A stretch of 64,000 nt of DNA from Lachnospiraceae bacterium (GCA_019421365.1 JAHZFJ010000020.1:12811-76810), one strand, 5' to 3'; shown: positions 9,730 through 18,852, counted from the stretch's first letter. Numbers and translations: made by a program. The notes: a model not told the origin generated them from the letters alone.

Positions 9730-11622
9730 TTATGCTCGGATATCAAAAGAATAGCGTTTAAGTGATGATGTAGGTTGATCTTTTTCTATGATATCCTTAA
9801 CGATATCTACTTCCTTCTGGCGTTCGATAAATTCTGTTTGAAGTAAATAGCCATTACGAGTCATGGCTTCTTCTAATAAATCGATATTATTTCTTAAAAG
9901 ACTAGTTGAAAAATCATCTGACATATAGAATTTGGCTTCAACATTACCGCGAGTTAAAGTGATGTGGATATCAGTGGGTCCAAGGTTCTCCATGTCTAGA
10001 TGTAATAAGACGCTAATGCTATCTGGTTTCTCTTGTAAGTTCTTCTTTTTCGTATAAACATACAAATCACTATGAACAAATTGATCTTTCATCTTGATTG
10101 GTAATTGTACATAAGGAAAGAGTTGATTTAATACCTTCATAAATTCCATATTCTCTTGGAAATTCTGTGTAGTTGCACTTAACTGTGTGAACGCGTCTTT
10201 TAGCCCTGTATTTTGAAGGAGATCTCTTAATGCATTAATTTGATTATAGGTTGTATCATAGTAATCATTCACTTTATTATCTGCAATGTCATTCGTTGTT
10301 AATGACATCGAGCTTCGAATGTGTTCTTTTAAGACCCATTGAAAAACTTGAGTAGAATATAATGTTTTCGCATCAAGAGAGTTCGTAGCTGGTAGAGCAG
10401 TTTTGATAGCGTGCAGCAATGAATTCGTTCCTATTTGTCCGTCTACTATTCCATCACGAATATCTTGTGCTAGTGGGAAATCAACAAGTGCTAAAGCGAG
10501 AGTTTGACGATTTTGTAGACTTAAGAATGTTGATAATTCATTGTTATTAAATTGCTGATTTGTAAACTGCTCAAGAATATGCCTAATAATAGGAGCTTGG
10601 AATGCATCAGTCAATGTTGTGGTTCCATTATTAGGGGAGGCATCTGACTCTAATAGAGTGTTTTGTAATTCATAATCCATTTGTTCTGCTATTGTAATGC
10701 TGTTTTGAATACAATCAACAACATCACGTAAGGAAGCAGTTTGGTTTTGGATTGCTTCTGATAATGAGTCTGTTAGTGCAAAAGGTCTTAGGATATCTAA
10801 TAGTGTAGAGATTTCGCTCTTAGAACTAATAACAGAGGATAAAGGTATTTCCGTTGTTGCATCATTCTTTAAAAAGATATCCATAAGTCCCTCATTAATA
10901 GCAAGGAAGTTTTTTGATGTAGTAAAGGTACTCACCTTGTCAAGAAGCTTTGGAATCTCGTCCGCTATTGTACCAATTTCCTTGCTTAATCGGTGTTCAA
11001 AATTCCGATAGTTTTCAAATTGTGTAGCTGTAGCATTCGAGATAGGTATATTATGTTTATTCATAAGTACAAGAGTACTTATAGAAGCATTTTTATTCAG
11101 TAAAGATTGTTGGAAGATTTTTTGAATGGTTTGTTTGTCGATAGACATATGATTATTCAATAATTCAAATACAATCATTTGATTTCGTTCACTCTTTTGT
11201 AAACCAGCTTCTTCTAGTGCTTTGTTTATGGTAGCCAATCTAGCTTGTGACGGCTTTACCGATATCGCACGAAGAGCAATTCCATCTTCTGTTTCAACCG
11301 CTTTGAAAGTCGCAGTCTGCCCGATGGTTAGTTCTGGGTCGCCCTGAAGAGGATAGGTAAGGGTTTCACCTAGGTCCACCTTGATTGATACGGTATCATT
11401 CCTAATATCAGTAACTTCGCCACGTATAATCTGGCCTTTATCTATCAATATCTGCCCAGTAGCAGAATAACTAAGATTACTGTTCACAGCACTAGCAGTA
11501 CCAGATGGTGAACCAGCTGTCGTTTGGAATGTAGAAGTTTGTCCGGTAGACGGACGTTTCTTTGGTGTCATGTTGCTTGGATTCGAGCCAACATTTCCAA
11601 TTGTATTATTCGATAAACTCAT
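9730..11622 (-). CDS. FliK-like (flagellar hook-length control type) protein
   Basis: A 630-aa secreted/flagellar-type protein. The N-terminus is disordered and Ser/Thr/Asn/Pro rich (residues about 1-55). It is followed by a small beta domain (GQIIRGEVTDIRNDTVSIKVDLG), a long helical middle, and a C-terminal region (about 520-620) resembling the FliK/Flg_hook C-terminal domain (LHLDMENLGPTDIHITLTRGNVEAKFYM). The start is the ATG at 11622, since AAAGGAG lies 8 bp upstream on the minus strand; an in-frame TTG further upstream overlaps that site. It is an orphan with no flagellar operon in the window. A role in hook or export control is inference from the C-terminal similarity. Confidence 0.65.
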   Translation of the reverse strand: MSLSNNTIGNVGSNPSNMTPKKRPSTGQTSTFQTTAGSPSGTASAVNSNLSYSATGQILIDKGQIIRGEVTDIRNDTVSIKVDLGETLTYPLQGDPELTIGQTATFKAVETEDGIALRAISVKPSQARLATINKALEEAGLQKSERNQMIVFELLNNHMSIDKQTIQKIFQQSLLNKNASISTLVLMNKHNIPISNATATQFENYRNFEHRLSKEIGTIADEIPKLLDKVSTFTTSKNFLAINEGLMDIFLKNDATTEIPLSSVISSKSEISTLLDILRPFALTDSLSEAIQNQTASLRDVVDCIQNSITIAEQMDYELQNTLLESDASPNNGTTTLTDAFQAPIIRHILEQFTNQQFNNNELSTFLSLQNRQTLALALVDFPLAQDIRDGIVDGQIGTNSLLHAIKTALPATNSLDAKTLYSTQVFQWVLKEHIRSSMSLTTNDIADNKVNDYYDTTYNQINALRDLLQNTGLKDAFTQLSATTQNFQENMEFMKVLNQLFPYVQLPIKMKDQFVHSDLYVYTKKKNLQEKPDSISVLLHLDMENLGPTDIHITLTRGNVEAKFYMSDDFSTSLLRNNIDLLEEAMTRNGYLLQTEFIERQKEVDIVKDIIEKDQPTSSLKRYSFDIRA

Positions 11623-11707
11623 CGTTGGTGCTCCTTTCAAGCTTTTAGGTGATACTTAATTGGGATGATTTTCACAATAAAGTATGTTGATAATATATAT
11701 ATCGTAC

Positions 11708-11725
11708 TATATATCTAGATATATA
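11708..11725. repeat. 18-bp perfect AT palindrome in the 11.64-11.95 kb gap
   Basis: TATATATCTAGATATATA is a perfect palindrome between the divergent FliK-like and phosphoesterase genes. It could be an operator or chance in AT-rich DNA. Apart from this and the promoter at 11809, the gap shows nothing else clear. Confidence 0.4.
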
Positions 11726-11808
11726 AGTATACAATATATATTATATTTGGACAAGTATGACGCAATCTATTTCATTGAGTCAATAGAGAGGCTAACATGA
11801 AATTTATC

Positions 11809-11837
11809 TTGAAAGCTGGTTTGATAGACTATATAAT
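11809..11837 (+). promoter_or_regulatory. SigA-type promoter for the phosphoesterase-GNAT-lipoprotein group
   Basis: TTGAAA, a 17-bp spacer and TATAAT, about 110 bp before the ATG at 11952. Confidence 0.75.
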
Positions 11838-11951
11838 AAAGTGGAAATAATTAGATATTGTAAGATGGGAGTATATCGAAATATTAGAATTGTTGTGTGT
11901 TAAGTAAATTTCGGAAGAAATATTTATAACTAGTAATGAGAGGTAAAACAT

Positions 11952-12578
11952 ATGATAAGATTTGTAGCGTTTACAGATTTACATTATGACCTTATTCATG
12001 ATGGAGATATGAGGATAGAAGAACTGATTTCTACCGTAAAGAAAGAAAAAGTTGATTTTATTATTTCTTTAGGGGACTTATGTCATCCTTCTGAAGAGAA
12101 TAGGAAAGTTATTCAGCAATTAAATCGTTCAGGAGTAACTGTTTATTATGTAATAGGAAATCGTGATTCAGATTTCTTTATGCAAGATGAAGTGGAGAAG
12201 TTTTATAATATTAGAAAGGATTACTATTCATTTGTAATAGAAGAGACAAAGTTTATTGTTTTAAATTCTTGTTATATACAAGGTAAAGATTCGTATCAAT
12301 ATTTTAAAAGGAATTATGATAATACAAATGATATGTTTCCAGTTATCCCAGAAGTTGAACGTCAATGGTTGATTCAAGAGATGCAGGATCCAGGACTAAA
12401 TTATGTAGTTTTTTCACATCATAGTTTGGCTAATGATTTTATGCAAAGAGGAATTGCAAATAGGGAGGAAAATGTGGGAATTGGGGCATTATTGAATGGA
12501 GTATCTACAAAACCTAAGGTGTCTGACTTTAGTTTAGAGGAGAAAATACAATATGAAAATATCATTAATACCGTTTGA
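11952..12578 (+). CDS. Calcineurin-like metallophosphoesterase, C-terminally truncated
   Basis: Binuclear-metal phosphoesterase fold. Metal motifs I-IV are present: TDLHYD (D8, H10), GDLCHP, GNRDSD and FSHHSL. The family normally continues to a GHxH motif that supplies the last metal ligands. Here the protein ends at 208 aa soon after FMQRGIANREE with an unrelated-looking tail (ENVGIGALLNGVSTKPK to the stop), and no GHxH exists. A deletion or fusion has probably removed the C-terminus, so activity is doubtful. The last 26 bp overlap the start of the GNAT gene, whose ribosome binding site lies inside this tail. It may be a decaying pseudogene kept as an upstream frame. Confidence 0.7.
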   Translation: MIRFVAFTDLHYDLIHDGDMRIEELISTVKKEKVDFIISLGDLCHPSEENRKVIQQLNRSGVTVYYVIGNRDSDFFMQDEVEKFYNIRKDYYSFVIEETKFIVLNSCYIQGKDSYQYFKRNYDNTNDMFPVIPEVERQWLIQEMQDPGLNYVVFSHHSLANDFMQRGIANREENVGIGALLNGVSTKPKVSDFSLEEKIQYENIINTV

Positions 12579-13044
12579 TCTGAATAAGGAGGTTGAGTGG
12601 AATTCATACCTTAAAGAATTTATGACATATATCTCTGAAACATGTAGTAAGGATGATAATTATTCAGAACTTATATCGTATTTGAATAGTGAGGGATACA
12701 AGATGGATACACTTGCTGTAATAAACAGAGATAGTAATCCTTTTAATGTAATGAGAATATATGCGGAGGAAATAATTGTTGGGTTCATTGATTACATCTG
12801 TTATGTAGATGAAGATGGAAAATGTATTATTGGGAATTTCTACATATATCCTGATTTTAGAAATCAAGGGATAGGAACAGAATGTTATCGATTGGCGGAA
12901 GTACAGTTAAGAATAGCTGGTGGTAAATTTGTAGAAATTACTCCAGAAGAGAAAGCTATTAATTTGTATGTGAGAATGGGGTATTACAAGACTGAAAAGG
13001 TATCATCGGATAATGGATTGCCTATTTACAGAAAAGAATTATAA
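12553..13044 (+). CDS. GNAT-family N-acetyltransferase
   Basis: A 163-aa acetyl-CoA-dependent acyltransferase. The central and C-terminal parts show the GNAT core: the beta-4 strand and acetyl-CoA loop (IIGNFYIYPDFRNQGIGTECYRLAE, with the Q/R-x-x-G-x-G/A-like RNQGIG) and the C-terminal AINLYVRMGYYKTE. The N-terminal 45 residues match the family only weakly. The start is supported by GAGGAG 9 bp upstream, inside the tail of the truncated phosphoesterase gene. The substrate cannot be told from sequence or neighbours. Confidence 0.85.
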   Translation: MKISLIPFDLNKEVEWNSYLKEFMTYISETCSKDDNYSELISYLNSEGYKMDTLAVINRDSNPFNVMRIYAEEIIVGFIDYICYVDEDGKCIIGNFYIYPDFRNQGIGTECYRLAEVQLRIAGGKFVEITPEEKAINLYVRMGYYKTEKVSSDNGLPIYRKEL

Positions 13045-13080
13045 ATTCAGAATATCTTTGTTTTAAAGTGAGGTGAGAAG

Positions 13081-13488
13081 ATGAAAAGAGGAATATTTAC
13101 ATTAATAGTTATGTTAACCATTAGTTTTACACTTTCCGCATGTAGTGATATTGCAGAACCTATCATTTTACCGGATCTTGAGGAGGTTATATCAATTAAA
13201 GTTAGCGAAGATGACGATGAACTAGTATACACAGATGTTGAAGATATAAGCAGTATTATTTCAAAAATCAATGAAGCTAAAGCAACAAGCAAGCCGACAG
13301 TTCAGGATAATCCAGTTAATGTAGAAAATTATTACAGTGTTTATATTACTGCAAATGAAGAACAGTCAACTACATTATATATTTATAAGGAGAAATCCAA
13401 ATGGTACATTGAACAACCATATCAAGGAATATATGAAACCGATGAAGCGATATTTGAAGATTTAGGAGGTGGTGTATTAAATGAGTAA
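13081..13488 (+). CDS. Small lipoprotein (DUF5301-like)
   Basis: A 135-aa predicted lipoprotein. An N-terminal signal peptide (KR, hydrophobic residues about 5-18) ends in the lipobox LSAC with the lipidated Cys at about residue 21. The mature part is a small alpha/beta domain with paired strands (YYSVYITANEEQSTTLYIYKE, KWYIEQPYQGIY), resembling DUF5301-type proteins. GTGAGGTGAGAAG precedes the ATG. The stop overlaps an ATG at 13481 that begins a 15-codon remnant, and the tldD gene follows. Function unknown; anchored on the outer face of the membrane. Confidence 0.75.
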   Translation: MKRGIFTLIVMLTISFTLSACSDIAEPIILPDLEEVISIKVSEDDDELVYTDVEDISSIISKINEAKATSKPTVQDNPVNVENYYSVYITANEEQSTTLYIYKEKSKWYIEQPYQGIYETDEAIFEDLGGGVLNE

Positions 13489-13528
13489 GGCATTATTACT
13501 AATCGATAAGCAATATATGTGTAGGTGA
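13481..13528 (+). pseudogene. 15-codon remnant resembling the start of an isochorismatase-type hydrolase
   Basis: Behind a good ribosome binding site (TTAGGAGGTGG) an ATG opens MSKALLLIDKQYM, like the ALL(V/L)IDxQ first strand of cysteine hydrolases. It stops after 15 codons and no continuation is seen before tldD at 13563. A 3'-deleted gene is possible, but the match is short, so confidence is low. Confidence 0.3.
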
Positions 13529-13562
13529 AGAACATGAAAATATTATAGAAGGAGGAAATTAA

Positions 13563-14900
13563 ATGTATAATTTTCCTGAAGATTTATATACCGATGTACG
13601 TATTGAACGAGTGTATTCAACAACTATTTTATATGCTAATCATGTATTAACACAAAATAAAACAAAGAATGAAGAAGGGGCGATGATACGTATATTTGAC
13701 GGGGAGAAATGGTATTATAGTTCGATTACTGATTTAGAGTCCATTCAATCGGAGATCGATTTGCTTGCAAAGATGGCAACGCCAAATAAAAACATAACTA
13801 ACCATGAAGTGTTAAAACGTTTAGAAGTACATAATGGAATGGATTTAAAGTTTGACAAAAAGTGTGTAAAAGAAATTGATAACAATGAAAAGATAGAGTT
13901 GTTGAAGACATACTTACCTATGCTTAAAGAATATGAGGAGATTAAAACAACAAAGGGATATTATCTTGATCAATACATAGAAAAGAATATTATATCAAGC
14001 TTGGGAACTGATATCACATTTGATACACAATCTTGTACAATTGCCCTAAGATATGCGATTGTGGTCGATGATCAGCCTTTCAAAGGTAGATATGACATTT
14101 ATAAAACAAAATTTCAAGATTTATTTTACCATGATGACGAAGTAAGAAGAGAAATAGAGACGGACATTGATTACGCTACACATGCTGTTCCAGTAGTTCC
14201 GGGAACGTATACCTGTGTACTTTCTCCAGAAACCGCCGGTGTTTTCGCTCATGAAAGCTTTGGTCATAAAAGTGAGGCAGATTTTATGATTGGTGACGAA
14301 ACAATGGAAAAAGAGTGGTCAATTGGAAAAAAAGTAGGTTCTGAAATCTTGAATATTATTGATACGGGGACAATTTATGGTTCCGGATATGTTCCGTATG
14401 ATGATGAAGGATGTCAAGCAAAAGAGAACTATATAATTAAAGATGGAATACTAACAGGACGTTTGCATAGTGCTTATACAGCAGCTGCATTACAGGAGCC
14501 TCAAACAGGTAATGCAAGAGCTGTCAGTTTTGAATATGAACCAATCGTTCGTATGACTACAACGTACATTGGAGCTGGTAATGATACGAAAGAAAAGTTG
14601 ATATCAGAGATTAAAGAGGGAATATATATCGAAGATATCCTACATGGTTCTGGTATGTCAACATTTACAATTGCTCCGCAAAAAGCTTATATGATACGAG
14701 GTGGGGAAATCAAGGAACCGGTAAAGATTTCTGTCATCACAGGTAATGTTATGGAAACCTTGAATGAAATTGATGGTGTATCAGATACAGTTGAAATTAA
14801 GGCGTTTGCACTGGGGGGCTGTGGAAAAATGGAGCAGTTTCCACTTCCGGTTGGTTTCGGTGGACCTTATGTAAGAGTTAATAATATCAAGGTACAGTAG
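13563..14900 (+). CDS. tldD: TldD-family metalloprotease subunit
   Basis: Catalytic half of a TldD/TldE heterodimeric metalloprotease, which in other bacteria trims unfolded or modified peptides such as microcin leaders. The 445-aa protein carries the zinc motif HESFGH (HExxxH form) in the context GVFAHESFGHKSEADFM and the downstream Cys-containing FALGGCGKMEQFP stretch typical of TldD. A strong AGAAGGAGGAAATTAA site precedes the ATG. The partner tldE begins 10 bp after its stop, so they are co-translated. No precursor peptide or RiPP enzyme is recognised nearby, so the substrate is unknown. Confidence 0.9.
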   Translation: MYNFPEDLYTDVRIERVYSTTILYANHVLTQNKTKNEEGAMIRIFDGEKWYYSSITDLESIQSEIDLLAKMATPNKNITNHEVLKRLEVHNGMDLKFDKKCVKEIDNNEKIELLKTYLPMLKEYEEIKTTKGYYLDQYIEKNIISSLGTDITFDTQSCTIALRYAIVVDDQPFKGRYDIYKTKFQDLFYHDDEVRREIETDIDYATHAVPVVPGTYTCVLSPETAGVFAHESFGHKSEADFMIGDETMEKEWSIGKKVGSEILNIIDTGTIYGSGYVPYDDEGCQAKENYIIKDGILTGRLHSAYTAAALQEPQTGNARAVSFEYEPIVRMTTTYIGAGNDTKEKLISEIKEGIYIEDILHGSGMSTFTIAPQKAYMIRGGEIKEPVKISVITGNVMETLNEIDGVSDTVEIKAFALGGCGKMEQFPLPVGFGGPYVRVNNIKVQ

Positions 14901-14910
14901 GGAGGACGTT

Positions 14911-16122
14911 ATGGTAAAGGAAACTTATCAACTAAAAGAGATCAATACAACATTGAATGTTACGCATTCTAGAATAGACTCTATAAGGAAGAAAAGTATA
15001 ATTAAAACAGGTTGTCGAGTATATGAGAATGGTTATATAGGAGTGGCAGGTACTTTTGGGGAACCGAGTGATGAAACATGGGAAGAAGCAATTAGAAATC
15101 TTAATCTTAAGATTCCTTATGAATATGAACCATCAAAAGATAGTAGAAGAATACGAGATTTAAGAAATCCAAATCTTACGTTAGATGATTTTCTTGAGAA
15201 GACAGAATTGATTTTAGCCCAATTTAGAGAAGAATATCCACAGTTTATATTTAGTAATAAGATAAGCTTAAGTGAAACAGAAGTTAGTTTAAGAAATGGT
15301 GTCGGTCTTGAGCTCATTAATTGTGATAAATGTATCTCGTTTGAACTTGCCTATAAACATAAGGATTCCATTAATATTATGGATAGTTTTTTGTTATATA
15401 CAAAAAGGGAGTATACAGTTGAAGCTATTCTAGAGGAGGCGCGAAAACAGCTTACGGCCTTTGAAACAATGGTATCCTTACCTGAGATAGAAAATCCAAT
15501 TATTATTGATTGTTATTCGCCATTATCAAAAGTGATTGAATCTCTTAATGGAGAATCTTTAGGACAGGGAACGTCTATATTTTGTGATAAAGTGGGAACA
15601 AGTACATTTAATGAAGCGTTTACATTATTAGTAGATCGAGAAGATACAGAGTTTCATGTTCCATTTTTTGATGCAGAAGGAAGCGTACTTGATTATGATA
15701 GTACACCACTAATTCATGATGGTGTGATAGTAAAAGGTTATGCGGATAAGAAAAATTCAAAACTATATAATACACCAAATACTGCTTCTGCGTATGGGGA
15801 ATATGATGATGTACCAACACTTGAACCGCCGATACTCACCTTGAAGAGTTCGGATAAAAACCTTGATGAATTGATAGGTAATGAACCAGTAATTCTATGT
15901 GTATTTGCTAGTGGAGGAGATTGTACGAATGAGGGAGATTTTGCAACACCAGTACAAATGTCATTTCTATATCAAAACGGTAAATATCTAGGAAGATTAC
16001 CTGAGTTTACACTAAACGGAAATATATATGATATATTCGGTGATAATTATGTCGGATATAGTGAAGATAAACCATTCTTTGGACAACATGCTCTTGTGAC
16101 AAGAATGAATCTGATCGTATAA
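14911..16122 (+). CDS. TldE/PmbA-family protein, partner of TldD
   Basis: Non-catalytic half of the TldD/TldE protease. The 403-aa protein keeps the family's fold segments but has no HExxxH motif, as expected for TldE. Recognisable parts are the N-terminal RKKSIIKTGCRVYENGYIGVAG, the GTSIFCDKVGTSTFNEAFTL segment, and the C-terminal PVQMSFLYQNGKYLGRLPEFTLNGNIYD, equivalent to the PmbA closing motif. It is read from GGGAGGACGTT just after tldD. Sequence divergence from the enteric PmbA is high but the pair order supports the call. Confidence 0.83.
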   Translation: MVKETYQLKEINTTLNVTHSRIDSIRKKSIIKTGCRVYENGYIGVAGTFGEPSDETWEEAIRNLNLKIPYEYEPSKDSRRIRDLRNPNLTLDDFLEKTELILAQFREEYPQFIFSNKISLSETEVSLRNGVGLELINCDKCISFELAYKHKDSINIMDSFLLYTKREYTVEAILEEARKQLTAFETMVSLPEIENPIIIDCYSPLSKVIESLNGESLGQGTSIFCDKVGTSTFNEAFTLLVDREDTEFHVPFFDAEGSVLDYDSTPLIHDGVIVKGYADKKNSKLYNTPNTASAYGEYDDVPTLEPPILTLKSSDKNLDELIGNEPVILCVFASGGDCTNEGDFATPVQMSFLYQNGKYLGRLPEFTLNGNIYDIFGDNYVGYSEDKPFFGQHALVTRMNLIV

Positions 16123-16206
16123 AAGATGAATAAGGTAGAAGATTGAAGACAATATTCAGTTAATTACTATAGTGCTGAGGGAATAATAATAAAAAGGGGT
16201 TTAACT

Positions 16207-17289
16207 ATGATAATCAAGAATGGAGTGTCATATTCAACTAATTATGAAAGAGCAGCGGCTTATTTCTTAGGTACCTGCGCACCTGCTCCAGAAGATGAGA
16301 AACGCTTGCAAGCATTTAAAATTATTACTGGAATTTATGAAATTTTCGCTAAAGATGTAACTATATTAGGATTTAAGCCATTTGCAGATGTATCCTTTAG
16401 TCCTTGGGAGCAGCAAAAAGGGCGTGAAAAGGATGTAAAAATCATTCGTGATGCTGTGGCAAAAATTACTTCTATGATGCAGGAGCTTTTTGAACTGGTG
16501 GAATCAGGTGAATTACACGAAGAAGGTTTGCTATTGGCTGAAGGTTCGATACCACTAAAAAGAGCTTTAGTAAAAGCAATTGAAGCATTAGGTATATCCA
16601 TCGAAAAAGGAAATCGGATTATGTTACGTATGCCATTAGGAGGTGCAGAGGGATTAAAAGAGCTTGCCTCCATCTCCCGTGAAGATAACGTACATATTGT
16701 AGATAATTCCAAGTCTGATGCCGCATTTTTGTTATTTAGCCGTTGTGTATATGATGTATCGACTAACTGGATTGCATTGGCATTTGATAAACTTTTGAAT
16801 GCACAGGGACAACTTATTAAGCTATGTACAGAATTAGAGAAACGCGGTTTTCAGCGTATTGACTGCCGTGATGGTAAAAAAATAAGTCTAGATTATGTTA
16901 AGCAGCATGGAAAACAAGAAGAGTTGAAGATGGCTTGGGGTGAACGAAGTCATTCCGGTATTGAAGTGAGTTTTGAAGAACTTCGCCTTGAGCCTTGCTT
17001 TATATGGATTCGAATGCCTATGTTCAAAAAGATACTAGAACATATCAATGAAATTCCAGTCGAGACAGCGAAGTTTATTAGTGATTGGATCAAAACATGT
17101 GATGGGTGTCGCTATTGTATCCAAACTGATAAAACTGGAACGCGGCCGTTAGCAGCAACGGATATTAATGGTAGTAAAAAATGTCCATATTACCCTGGTT
17201 TTTCAATGAATTGGCGTAATCTATCTCCAGAGCTTTCTAATAATATACTTGCAGTGTTAGATGCAGTGGACAAAATTCTATGTAATTAG
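16207..17289 (+). CDS. Unrecognised 360-aa protein with C-terminal CxxCxxC motif
   Basis: I do not recognise a named family. There is no signal peptide or membrane segment. The first 260 residues look alpha/beta with helical stretches (LVESGELHEEGLLLAEGSI, IALAFDKLLNAQGQLIKLC). The C-terminus has CDGCRYCIQTDKTGTRP, then KKCPYYPGFSMNW, a four-Cys pattern that could bind zinc or an iron-sulfur cluster. AAAAAGGGGTTTAACT precedes ATG. It lies downstream of tldE (85-bp gap) and upstream of a YdcF-like gene. A redox or metal-linked role is only a guess. Confidence 0.7.
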   Translation: MIIKNGVSYSTNYERAAAYFLGTCAPAPEDEKRLQAFKIITGIYEIFAKDVTILGFKPFADVSFSPWEQQKGREKDVKIIRDAVAKITSMMQELFELVESGELHEEGLLLAEGSIPLKRALVKAIEALGISIEKGNRIMLRMPLGGAEGLKELASISREDNVHIVDNSKSDAAFLLFSRCVYDVSTNWIALAFDKLLNAQGQLIKLCTELEKRGFQRIDCRDGKKISLDYVKQHGKQEELKMAWGERSHSGIEVSFEELRLEPCFIWIRMPMFKKILEHINEIPVETAKFISDWIKTCDGCRYCIQTDKTGTRPLAATDINGSKKCPYYPGFSMNWRNLSPELSNNILAVLDAVDKILCN

Positions 17290-17370
17290 TATTATTATGT
17301 AGTTAGTAAATTATGATAGTAGGATATAACTATGTATATAGGTATGTTATGTGAAGGGTAAAAAAGTACT

Positions 17371-18138
17371 ATGAAATTTTTAGAGAGTATTATATTTTTA
17401 TTAGGTTTATTGGCTTTTATCTGGTTTTTGTTTCCGTTAATTACTCACGGTATTATGAATGTAGGAAATGCAACGGGGATTGTTGGAGGCTGCATTGTAA
17501 TGGTATATGCTTACCAGATGTCTCGTATTAACAACTGGATTGAAAAAATTTGGAATAATAATATTAATATAGGGAGAATAATCCTAAGTGCTATTGGTAT
17601 AGGAATAGTCATGGGATTTGGGCTAGTGCTACTTTTGACAAGTTGTATGGTAACAGCGACATTGAAGAAACCAAAAGAGAATGCAACAGTTATTGTACTT
17701 GGTTGTAGAGTTTATGGAGAGCGTCCAAGCTTAATGTTGATAGAGCGACTTAAAGCAGCGTATGATTACTTAATTGATAATACGGATTCCAAATGTATAG
17801 TATCAGGAGGGCAAGGCTCAGATGAGGATATTTCTGAAGCAGAATGTATGTACCGATATCTGACGGACAAAGGAATTAGTAAAGAACGATTATACAAAGA
17901 GGAACGGTCAACATCCACGAAAGAAAATTTAATTTATTCAAAGGAAATTATGGATTGCTATCAGTTGAATCCAAACATCGCCATTGTTACCAATGAATTT
18001 CATGAATACCGTGCAGGAAAAATTGCGAAAAAATTAGGATTACAGTATTCAGCAGTTCCATCAAGAACAGCTTGGTGGTTATTGCCCACGTATTACGTAA
18101 GAGAATTATATGCAATATTTCTTGAGTGGATTTGCTAA
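17371..18138 (+). CDS. YdcF/SanA-like (DUF218) membrane protein
   Basis: A 255-aa protein with three hydrophobic segments at about residues 4-25, 28-48 and 70-92, then an extracytoplasmic DUF218/YdcF domain: TVIVLGCRVYGERPSLMLIERL, CIVSGGQGSDEDISEAECM, YKEERSTSTKENLIYSKEI and IAIVTNEFHEYRAGKIAKKLG. The conserved Gly, Arg, Ser and Glu residues of the family are present. SanA/ElyC-type members affect envelope and peptidoglycan precursor metabolism, though the reaction is uncertain. It stands between the Cys-motif orphan and a decayed AraC gene. Confidence 0.85.
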   Translation: MKFLESIIFLLGLLAFIWFLFPLITHGIMNVGNATGIVGGCIVMVYAYQMSRINNWIEKIWNNNINIGRIILSAIGIGIVMGFGLVLLLTSCMVTATLKKPKENATVIVLGCRVYGERPSLMLIERLKAAYDYLIDNTDSKCIVSGGQGSDEDISEAECMYRYLTDKGISKERLYKEERSTSTKENLIYSKEIMDCYQLNPNIAIVTNEFHEYRAGKIAKKLGLQYSAVPSRTAWWLLPTYYVRELYAIFLEWIC

Positions 18139-18154
18139 TGAGGAGTAAGGAAAA

Positions 18155-18852
18155 ATGAATCTAAGTGAAATATACCGTCCCATTACCGCAACTCCTTTTA
18201 ACACAGAAAATTATATGGAATAAATGATTCCTTCTTTGAAACAGAAAAGCCCAAAGATAAGAAAACAAGAAAAACCACATTTGCTATAAGGTTTTATGCA
18301 TGGAGCGTAAGTTTGTTTGCAGAGGATTCCATGAGTGATGTTAAAAATCGTTTTTCTGATGTTGATTGCTACTTTCCAAAATTAAAAAGAGAGATAGAAC
18401 CCTTGTTATTCGACATTACAGATCTTAACAAATTAATACCTATAGCGGAAAAACATTTGTTGAGTCATTTGCACATTGAAAGAGAGAATCATATTCTTAA
18501 CGATGCTGTTAGGAATATTATTTTGAGTCAAGGAAATATAAGAATGTCACAGCTAGGTAAATCCATATGTATTAGTAACAGACAGTTAGAACGAGTGTTT
18601 AAAGAAAATATGGGGATTCCGCCAAAACAGTTTTCTGTATTAGTAAGATATCAGTATTTATGGAATCATGTTTTGTTCAAAAAAGACTTTAATGTACAAG
18701 ATGAAGTTTATCAATTGGGTTATACAGATCAAGCACATCTACTTAAAGATTTTAAGTACTTCCATTCCATGACGCCGGTACAAGCAAGAGAGTTTGCATT
18801 CCATGATGTCGCATTTTTACAAGATGGTGTACGAAAACTATATAATATATAG
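18155..18852 (+). pseudogene. Decayed AraC-family regulator (internal deletion with frameshift)
   Basis: An AraC regulator that has lost most of its N-terminal domain. AGGAGTAAGG precedes ATG at 18155, which opens MNLSEIYRPITATPFNTENY and stops after 22 codons. A different frame then resumes within about 15 bp at YGINDSFFE and runs through KTTFAIRFYAWSVSLFAEDS into the rest of the gene. That second piece covers the end of the sensor domain and a full AraC helix-turn-helix pair (QLGKSICISNRQLERVFKENMG; LGYTDQAHLLKDFKYFHSMTP). A TTG at 18313 could allow a 179-aa DNA-binding fragment, but an internal deletion is the simplest reading. Confidence 0.75.
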
